In this document: positions 1 to 5,070 of the stretch, piece after piece
How the letters are laid out: each line of letters starts with the position of its first letter
How positions within the stretch are numbered: the stretch's first letter is position 1
The notes under the pieces: generated by a model
What the model was told of the DNA's origin: nothing
The model's database searches: none
What the model saw: the letters and a program-made list of their open reading frames with translations, nothing else
Made by a program: the position numbers and the translations under genes
Assembly: GCA_028276305.1 (NCBI GenBank)
Contig: JAPYWO010000136.1
Span: forward strand, 1 to 5,070
DNA: 5,070 nucleotides
Direction: 5' to 3'
Source: Candidatus Thermokryptus sp.
GTDB taxonomy: Bacteria; Bacteroidota; Ignavibacteria; Kryptoniales; Kryptoniaceae

Positions 1-790
1 CGACAAGCGCAAAAATTTTCCCACAACTATACTTGTGAGCATTAAAAGGTCTATACGGCATCCTTTTCTTTATGTCAGCTTGCTCAACATAAAATGTTTT
101 AATCCCGAACTTCTTATACACGAAACTTGGGATGCTCAGGTCAACTATATAAACCTTCCCGGGCAAAATTTTACCGAGGTTTAAAACGAGCCCCGTTTTT
201 ATCAAGCCCATAGTCGCTGTCACATCGGCTCTGACCGCTATATCACCGACATCGCCAGTATCAGCATCCAAGCCCGATGGGATGTCAATTGAGATGGTGA
301 AAATTCTCTGTTGATTTATCCAATTTATCACATCGTAAAACAAACCTTGAACTCGCCCTTTAAAGCCGGTTCCGAAAATAGCGTCAATTATCAAATTTGG
401 TCGCGGATAATAATTTAACTCGCTGACATCTTTAAGTTGAACGATTTCAAAAACATCGTTTTCGGATTTCATCTTTTGAATTTTAATTGCCATCTCATAG
501 TTAAATTTTGCATCTCCGCGCAACTTTTCCGGATCCGAAAGAAGGAATATATAGATATTCCCGCCCATGCTGAACAATTTCCTTGCAACGGCAAGCCCAT
601 CGCCACCGTTGTTGCCACTGCCACAAAAAACAAAAACATTTTTCCCAACGACCCCACCATATTTAAGCAACATTGAGCTAACAACACCGTTTGCAGCGTT
701 CTCCATAAGCAAAATCCCAGGGATTCCAAGCGTTTCTATCGCATAATTATCACACTTTTTTATTTCCTCAGATGTTGCGATCAAAAGCAT
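1..790 (-). CDS. nnr: Bifunctional NAD(P)H-hydrate repair enzyme Nnr (epimerase domain plus start of dehydratase domain), partial at window edge
   Basis: The frame opens with ATG at 790 and stays open for 263 codons to base 2, so the 3' end lies outside the window. Residues 1 to about 225 match the YjeF N-terminal (NAD(P)HX epimerase) domain: MENAA at 29-33, the substrate and potassium site GSGNNGGDG at 57-65, DAIFGTG at 136-142, SIDIPSGLDADTG at 167-179, ADVTATMGLIKTG at 188-200 and VDLSIP at 216-221. NAHKYSCGKIFALV at 250-263 is the usual opening of the C-terminal ADP/ATP-dependent (6S)-NAD(P)HX dehydratase domain, so the full protein should be the two-domain form of roughly 500 residues. 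Cys256 sits where arginine is common. The family repairs hydrated NADH and NADPH in the cytoplasm: the epimerase interconverts the R and S forms and the dehydratase restores the cofactor. The start is fixed by an in-frame TGA two codons upstream and by the typical N-terminus (IATSEEIKKCDNYAIE). The gene begins 28 bases after nuoN. The nearest purine-rich AAGG is about 19 bases from the ATG, too far for a normal ribosome site, so translation may be weak or coupled to nuoN. Confidence 0.95.
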   Translation of the reverse strand, partial: MLLIATSEEIKKCDNYAIETLGIPGILLMENAANGVVSSMLLKYGGVVGKNVFVFCGSGNNGGDGLAVARKLFSMGGNIYIFLLSDPEKLRGDAKFNYEMAIKIQKMKSENDVFEIVQLKDVSELNYYPRPNLIIDAIFGTGFKGRVQGLFYDVINWINQQRIFTISIDIPSGLDADTGDVGDIAVRADVTATMGLIKTGLVLNLGKILPGKVYIVDLSIPSFVYKKFGIKTFYVEQADIKKRMPYRPFNAHKYSCGKIFALV

Positions 791-818
791 AAATCACGCA
801 AAATTTTTTCCTTTTTAA

Positions 819-2255
819 TTAAAACAACTTCTCAAAAAATTTCATTACTAAACTTGGCAAAATCCCAATGATGAAAATTCCAAAAGACGAGATCAAAATC
901 GCTACTTTTCCAAAAATAGAAATCTCTGTATCTCCCGGATTAACCGCTGTCTCTGTGATTGGCTCTTTCAGATACATATTTACAACGACATTCAAATAGT
1001 AATAAACCGAGACAAGGGTTGCAACAACGCCAAGTACCGCAAGCCAAGTCATACCCGCCTGCACAGCGGAAGCGAAAAGATAGTACTTTCCAACGAAACC
1101 AGCAAAAGGCGGAAACCCAGTCAATGCGAACATAAAAACTGACATTAAAACACCAAGCAAAGGTTTCCTATGCCCAAGCCCAATATAATCTTTTATCTCA
1201 AGTGCTTTGCCTTCTTCTTTTTCAACAATTGAAGCAACACCGAAAGCACCAACTTGCATTAAAACATAAGCCAAAGAATAATAAAGAATCCCCTGCTTTC
1301 CCATTTCATTTGCGGATGCAAGTCCGATCAAAATATAACCCGCATGAGCTATGCTTGAATATGCAAGCATTCTTTTTATGTTTGTCTGTGATATTGCAAT
1401 AACATTGCCAAGTATCATTGAAAGAGAAGATATAAGCGCAATTGCTTTTCTTATCTCCTCATTTGCTCCATTGAGCCCGAATATAAAGATGAGAACAAAT
1501 GCAGCAAACGCTGACGCCTTTGAAACCGCTGACATAAAACCGCTTGCTGGCGTTGGAGCACCTTCATAAGCATCGGGAGCCCACATATGGAAAGGAACAG
1601 CTGCAACTTTAAACGAAAAACCAACAAGTATAAGCCCAGCACCAAGCCAAAACAAAAAATCCGATTGATAATTCCCAAAATTAGCGGAGATGATTTTTAA
1701 ATTCGTCGTTGCAGTGCTTCCATATATAAAAGCAATCCCAAATAACAAAAATCCTGTGGCAAAAGCCCCAAGCAAAAGATATTTTAAACCGGCTTCATTT
1801 GACCTCGGGTCAGTACGAATAAATGCTGAAAGAACATAAAGCGAAATTGACATCAACTCAATCCCAAGAAAAGTTATTATCAAGTCAAGTCCAGATGCAA
1901 GGAACATCATCCCTGATGTGGCAAATAAAATTATCACATAAAACTCACCGTAATTGATCCTTCTTTTGACGAGGTAATCCTTTGACAACAAAATCGTCAA
2001 CAACGCACCAATTACAAAGACGAAATCAAAAAAACTCGCATAACCACCAACAGCCATCATACCGTTAAACGCCGTTGAATACATAGGATAAGTATAAACC
2101 GCCAAATATCCCGAAACCAAAAGACCAAATACGCTTATCCAAAAGCTCACATTTTCGCTTTTTCTTAAAAGTGCTTCAATTAAAACAACCACTAAAGCAG
2201 TCAATGATACCGCAACCACAGGTGAAATTCCAATTAAGTCCTGATAAAGGTTCAT
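819..2255 (-). CDS. nuoN: NADH-quinone oxidoreductase subunit N (complex I proton-pumping subunit)
   Basis: This is a complete 478-residue protein, the usual length of bacterial NuoN, with about 14 hydrophobic segments along its length. NuoN is one of three antiporter-like subunits of respiratory complex I in the inner membrane and carries one of the proton channels. Family signatures are GIELMSISLYVLSAF at 131-145, EAGLKYLLLGAFATG at 154-168, FKVAAVPFHMWAPDAYEGAP at 215-234, NIKRMLAYSSIAHAGY at 292-307 and GFPPFAGFVGKYYLF at 380-394. The residues expected to relay protons are present: Glu133, Lys158, Lys216, Lys246 and Lys390, matching the E. coli NuoN series E133, K158, K217, K247 and K395. 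IKDYIGLGHRKP at 354-365 is the usual loop before the last helices. The ATG is supported by AAAGGG four bases upstream and an in-frame TAA six codons upstream. The gene starts 22 bases after the antiporter gene. MrpD and other antiporter-like relatives are possible in principle, but WAPDAYEGAP is typical of NuoN rather than NuoM, NuoL or MrpD. Confidence 0.97.
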   Translation of the reverse strand: MNLYQDLIGISPVVAVSLTALVVVLIEALLRKSENVSFWISVFGLLVSGYLAVYTYPMYSTAFNGMMAVGGYASFFDFVFVIGALLTILLSKDYLVKRRINYGEFYVIILFATSGMMFLASGLDLIITFLGIELMSISLYVLSAFIRTDPRSNEAGLKYLLLGAFATGFLLFGIAFIYGSTATTNLKIISANFGNYQSDFLFWLGAGLILVGFSFKVAAVPFHMWAPDAYEGAPTPASGFMSAVSKASAFAAFVLIFIFGLNGANEEIRKAIALISSLSMILGNVIAISQTNIKRMLAYSSIAHAGYILIGLASANEMGKQGILYYSLAYVLMQVGAFGVASIVEKEEGKALEIKDYIGLGHRKPLLGVLMSVFMFALTGFPPFAGFVGKYYLFASAVQAGMTWLAVLGVVATLVSVYYYLNVVVNMYLKEPITETAVNPGDTEISIFGKVAILISSFGIFIIGILPSLVMKFFEKLF

Positions 2256-2259
2256 TTTT

Positions 2260-2265
2260 CCCTTT
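2260..2265 (-). promoter_or_regulatory. Ribosome binding site of nuoN
   Basis: The minus strand reads AAAGGG, separated by four A residues from the ATG at 2255. Because an in-frame TAA lies six codons upstream of that ATG, this site fixes the nuoN start. Confidence 0.65.
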
Positions 2266-2277
2266 AAAAATTACTTT

Positions 2278-3693
2278 TCAATAAACTCTGAAAAACAGAT
2301 ACCAAATAAGGGTGAAAATCGGTATAAGGATCGGAATTGAATACTTGATCATATAACCGAAGAAACTCGGCATCTTAACATGTGCTTGCTCCGCTATTGA
2401 TTTGACCATGAAGTTTGGACCATTGCCTATATAAGTCATAGCCCCAAACATAACCGCAGAAACAGATATAGCTTGAATATATTTCCAGGATTGAGCGGTC
2501 ACAGGGAAAACATGTGTATTGTGAAGTATCGTCAAATGGCTCAATTCGTTCGGGCTTAACATTCCAAGCATCGCTTTCATATGCATTGGGTTATCAACGC
2601 TTAAACCATGAAGACCAAAAGCTGCGCTTAAAAAGTTAAGATAAGTCGGGGCATTGTCAAGAAAACTTGAAAGAATACCAGTCCCCCAGAAAAATTGCCC
2701 AGGATGAGTTATGCCGAGTTTTTCAGCGTTAAGCTCAAGCCAATCAAGTGCTGGGACCATCGTCGCGAAAATTCCAGCAAATAAAATCGCCACTTCTTTT
2801 ATCGGTATGAAATTAAAATCATTTCTTTCGTGAATTTCTCTCTTCGTGGTAAGATAACTCGCAACCGCTGAAGAAATCATTATCACCTCACGGATCGGCT
2901 CCTCAAGGAAAACCGCACCGAGAATTATCAACAAGAAAATGACATTATGTAAGCCCTCAACAATAGCTTGTTCTCCCTTCGCTTCAATTTCAAGCTCCAT
3001 CGTATCGGGCAATTTCTTAAAATTGTATCTGTCAATCAAATAAAAAACCAAAAGAACAAGTCCAACAGCCAAAGCCCAAATGTACCAAACCCTCGTTATA
3101 ACCCAAAAGAAAGGAACTCCCTTCAAATACCCAAGAAACAACGGCGGGTCACCTATCGGAGTTAACATACCACCAATGTTTGAAACAATGAATATAAAAA
3201 AGACGATGTGATAGCCGGAAATTCTATACTTGTTCGCCCTTATATACGGTCTTATCAAAACCATTGACGCACCTGTCGTCCCCAATAAATTTGAAATCAC
3301 TGCGCCAATACCAAGCATAATCACATTTGAAAGAGGTGTTGACCTTCCTTTTATCCTTATATGAATTCCACCAGCAACAACGAAAAGGGAGCCAATCAAA
3401 GAGATAAAGCTGACATATTCTATCGCAGTGTGAATCATACGAGGCGCATTTTTCAAAATGAAAAAGTAGTAAACAACCGTTACAGCACCAAGCGCAAATG
3501 AAACGAACGGATAATTATGCTCCCACCAATGTCTATTTATGAAAGGCATGACCGCAATCGCAAGAAGCAAAATAACGAAAGGAGCGATCATCACTGGATT
3601 AACGGGCAAAATCTCGTATTCTATTGCAAATGCGTCGCTTGCGGAGAAAAAGACCAAAATTAAAACAAGGGTTAAAATTTTGATTAACCTCAT
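2278..3693 (-). CDS. nhaD: NhaD-like Na+/H+ antiporter (IT superfamily) lying between nuoM and nuoN
   Basis: This is a complete 471-residue membrane protein with roughly 12-13 hydrophobic segments after a signal-like N-terminus. It belongs to the ion-transporter (IT) superfamily, which includes NhaD antiporters and citrate/arsenite carriers. Motifs visible are NLLGTTGASMVLIRPYIRAN at 135-154, SNIGGMLTPIGDPPLFLGYL at 171-190, VAILFAGIFATMVPALDWLE at 301-320, SSFLDNAPTYLNFLS at 342-356 and TYIGNGPNFMV at 420-430. The broken-helix loops TPIGDPP and LDNAPT are what ion-binding sites look like in this superfamily. Databases often label close relatives 'sodium:proton antiporter' or 'putative citrate transport'. 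I favour Na+/H+ exchange because the gene sits between two complex I pump genes, as recalled for Rhodothermus marinus nhaD, but the sequence alone does not prove the substrate. The ATG has a good ribosome site (GAGG, five bases upstream) and lies 25 bases after the nuoM stop. The gene shows no obvious base-composition break from its neighbours, so recent transfer is not suggested. Confidence 0.85.
   Translation of the reverse strand: MRLIKILTLVLILVFFSASDAFAIEYEILPVNPVMIAPFVILLLAIAVMPFINRHWWEHNYPFVSFALGAVTVVYYFFILKNAPRMIHTAIEYVSFISLIGSLFVVAGGIHIRIKGRSTPLSNVIMLGIGAVISNLLGTTGASMVLIRPYIRANKYRISGYHIVFFIFIVSNIGGMLTPIGDPPLFLGYLKGVPFFWVITRVWYIWALAVGLVLLVFYLIDRYNFKKLPDTMELEIEAKGEQAIVEGLHNVIFLLIILGAVFLEEPIREVIMISSAVASYLTTKREIHERNDFNFIPIKEVAILFAGIFATMVPALDWLELNAEKLGITHPGQFFWGTGILSSFLDNAPTYLNFLSAAFGLHGLSVDNPMHMKAMLGMLSPNELSHLTILHNTHVFPVTAQSWKYIQAISVSAVMFGAMTYIGNGPNFMVKSIAEQAHVKMPSFFGYMIKYSIPILIPIFTLIWYLFFRVY
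3619..3693 (-). other. Signal-peptide-like N-terminus of the NhaD-like transporter
   Basis: Residues 1-23 have a basic start (R2, K5), a hydrophobic core (ILTLVLILVFF) and a small-residue Ala-Phe-Ala end at 21-23 that fits a signal peptidase I site, followed by the polar stretch IEYEILPVNP before the first long membrane helix. It could be a cleaved signal peptide or simply a first uncleaved membrane helix; the sequence does not settle which. Confidence 0.5.
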
Positions 3694-3697
3694 TTTT

Positions 3698-3702
3698 TCC
3701 TC
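3698..3702 (-). promoter_or_regulatory. Ribosome binding site of the nhaD-like gene
   Basis: The minus strand reads GAGGA just upstream of the ATG at 3693, with the GAGG core five bases from the start codon. It supports the chosen start and independent translation of the antiporter after nuoM. Confidence 0.7.
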
Positions 3703-3718
3703 GTTTTGTTTTCAAGTT

Positions 3719-5070
3719 TCATCTCTGAGCCCTGAAAACGCCAGCTCTATATTTTTCAATTTGTTCAACAACTTTTTTAACGGATGGTTCCGATTTCTTC
3801 AAAAATGTGTTCGGATAAATCCCAATCCAAACAATGAAAATAAGAACAAGCGCAAGTGAGATGATTTCTCTTAAATTTAAGTCCTTCAAATTTTGATTTT
3901 CCGCCTTCGTCACTTTTCCAAAAAATATGCGTTGATAAGCCGTGAGAAGATATACCGCAGCGAGTATCACTCCAAGTCCAGCGAAGATTGCATAAGTTGA
4001 AGTTCCAAGAAACTTAGATTTAAAAGAGCCAAGAAGTATTAAAAACTCTCCAACGAATCCATTCAAACCCGGAAGACCAAGTGAAGAAAGGGCAACTATC
4101 ATAAAAAATGTCGCATAAACTGGCATAATGCGAGCTAATCCACCGAATTCCTCAATCATTCGCGTATGTCTTCTGTCATAAATCATTCCGACAAGCATAA
4201 ACAAAGCCCCTGTTGAAAGACCGTGATTTACCATTTGAATTAGACCACCTTGTACGCTTTCAATCGTTAAACCCATCAAACCAAGGACAACAAATCCAAG
4301 ATGGCTAACAGAGGAATAAGCAACAAGTTTTTTCAAGTCCGGCTGAACGAAAGAAACAAGTGCACCATAAATTATACCGATAACCGCAAGCACAGCTATA
4401 TACGGCAAGAATATGAAGGTTGCGTCTGGGAAAAGCGGGATTGAAAATCTTAAAATCCCGTAAGTTCCCATTTTCAAAAGCACACCTGCAAGGATTACGC
4501 TTCCAGCAGTCGGTGCTTCAACATGTGCATCCGGTAGCCATGTGTGAAATGGAAAAAGAGGTACTTTTATAGCGAAGCTCAAAGTGAAAGCGAGGAACAT
4601 CAAAGCTTGCGCTTTCAAGGGAATTTTCGGAGCGATCTCGTAAAGCTTTTCAAGGTTTGCCGTGAATTGACCTGTCAATTGACTTGCATAATTCCCAAGC
4701 GCAATTATAGCTACAAGCATCAACAAACTTCCAACCATTGTATAAATCACAAATTTAATCGCAGCATAAATTCTATTTTCACCGCCCCAAATTCCGATGA
4801 TAAAATACATTGGAATTAACATCATCTCCCAAAAAACATAAAAAAGGAACATATCAAGCGCACAAAATACGCCGTTCATCCCTGTTTCAAGAAGCAAAAA
4901 CATAATCACATAACCTTTAACTCTTTTCTCCACCGAGCCCCAAGTCGCAAGAAGCCCAACCGGGGTCAGGAAAGTCGTCAAAGCCAAAAGCAAAAGTGAA
5001 ATGCCATCAATCCCAACTTTATAAGAAATGTCAAGCGTCTTTATCCAAGGATAAAGCTCAACGAATTGAA
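3719..5070 (-). CDS. nuoM: NADH-quinone oxidoreductase subunit M (complex I proton-pumping subunit), 5' end outside window
   Basis: The frame is open from the window edge (first full codon at 5068) to a TGA at 3719-3721, giving 449 residues. NuoM is usually about 490-520 residues, so some 50-70 N-terminal residues are missing. A TTG at 4993 could be read as a start, but the upstream in-frame residues ([20 protein letters not shown]) are classic NuoM sequence, so the gene starts beyond base 5070. NuoM is an antiporter-like inner-membrane subunit of complex I. In fragment numbering the signatures are [20 protein letters not shown] at 76-95 with pump glutamate Glu81, [20 protein letters not shown] at 168-187 with Lys168, Lys199 in [27 protein letters not shown] at 242-258, His282 in MVNHGLS, and [19 protein letters not shown] at 331-349. 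Glu81, Lys168 and Lys199 correspond to E. coli NuoM E144, K234 and K265. The charged C-terminal tail is ordinary. [11 protein letters not shown] separates it from NuoN and NuoL. The antiporter gene follows after 25 bases. Confidence 0.97.
   Translation of the reverse strand, partial: QFVELYPWIKTLDISYKVGIDGISLLLLALTTFLTPVGLLATWGSVEKRVKGYVIMFLLLETGMNGVFCALDMFLFYVFWEMMLIPMYFIIGIWGGENRIYAAIKFVIYTMVGSLLMLVAIIALGNYASQLTGQFTANLEKLYEIAPKIPLKAQALMFLAFTLSFAIKVPLFPFHTWLPDAHVEAPTAGSVILAGVLLKMGTYGILRFSIPLFPDATFIFLPYIAVLAVIGIIYGALVSFVQPDLKKLVAYSSVSHLGFVVLGLMGLTIESVQGGLIQMVNHGLSTGALFMLVGMIYDRRHTRMIEEFGGLARIMPVYATFFMIVALSSLGLPGLNGFVGEFLILLGSFKSKFLGTSTYAIFAGLGVILAAVYLLTAYQRIFFGKVTKAENQNLKDLNLREIISLALVLIFIVWIGIYPNTFLKKSEPSVKKVVEQIEKYRAGVFRAQR

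Larger units (their letters stand above)
1..5070 (-). other. Probable operon nuoM-nhaD-nuoN-nnr
   Basis: Four genes follow one another on the minus strand with spacers of 25 bases (3694-3718), 22 bases (2256-2277) and 28 bases (791-818). The spacers are A/T-rich on both strands and contain no stem-loop with a T run and no room for a typical promoter plus leader. Co-transcription is therefore inferred. The operon's promoter and terminator both lie outside the window. Confidence 0.75.

Noticed and set aside
437..676. Plus-strand open frames here and at 1202-1402, 1351-1569, 2968-3165, 3539-3859 and 4544-4819
   Set aside because: All lie opposite well-supported minus-strand genes, have compositions typical of antisense reading and show no recognisable motif.
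713..725. Short palindrome AATCCC-A-GGGATT
   Set aside because: It lies within nnr codons for the conserved GIPGI segment and has no partner copy or regulatory context.
469..729. 86-codon open frame on the minus strand starting with TTG
   Set aside because: It overlaps nnr in another frame. The nnr frame carries clear family motifs across the same bases.
1451..1678. 75-codon minus-strand open frame
   Set aside because: It is an out-of-frame shadow inside nuoN, over the conserved FKVAAVPFHMWAPDAYEGAP region.
4665..4680. Perfect inverted repeat AATTGAC-CT-GTCAATT
   Set aside because: It lies inside nuoM codons (SQLTGQFT region), is short and AT-rich, and has no T run, so it is probably chance rather than an operator or terminator.
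3719..4993. Reading nuoM as a 424-residue protein starting at the TTG at 4993
   Set aside because: The same frame is open to the window edge and encodes conserved NuoM residues upstream of the TTG, so the real start is beyond base 5070.
1..5070. CRISPR array, tRNA, insertion sequence or other accessory element
   Set aside because: I saw no direct repeat series, tRNA-like sequence, transposase motif or terminal inverted repeats. The window is filled by conserved metabolic and respiratory genes.

Overview
The window is a stretch of bacterial chromosome that is almost entirely coding. All genes lie on the minus strand, so transcription runs from base 5070 towards base 1. In that order they are: the end of nuoM (its first part lies beyond the window), an NhaD-like Na+/H+ antiporter, a complete nuoN, and the start of nnr, the bifunctional NAD(P)H-hydrate repair enzyme, which runs off the window at base 1. 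The spacers are 25, 22 and 28 bases, with no terminator-like hairpin or obvious promoter, so this looks like part of one operon. It is probably the distal end of a complex I (nuo) operon, with nuoL expected just beyond base 5070.

The genes centre on NADH and ion energetics. NuoM and NuoN are the antiporter-like, proton-pumping membrane subunits of NADH:quinone oxidoreductase, and both keep the charged residues expected for pumping. The gene between them encodes a polytopic membrane protein of the ion-transporter (IT) superfamily. It resembles NhaD-type Na+/H+ antiporters and the related group often labelled 'putative citrate transport'. An nhaD gene inside a complex I cluster has, to my recollection, been described in the thermohalophile Rhodothermus marinus, so the arrangement is uncommon but not unprecedented. 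Nnr repairs NADHX and NADPHX, the damaged hydrated forms of the cofactor that complex I consumes.

The DNA is AT-rich and the proteins look like those of a Gram-negative bacterium. The nuoM-nhaD-nuoN arrangement points weakly to the Bacteroidota/Chlorobiota/Rhodothermia neighbourhood (FCB group). This is inference from context and has not been tested by a search. I saw no RNA gene, mobile element, CRISPR array or pseudogene, and no stretch over 300 bases without a gene. Nothing here looks like a wholly undescribed system; the antiporter embedded among the pump subunits is the most interesting point.
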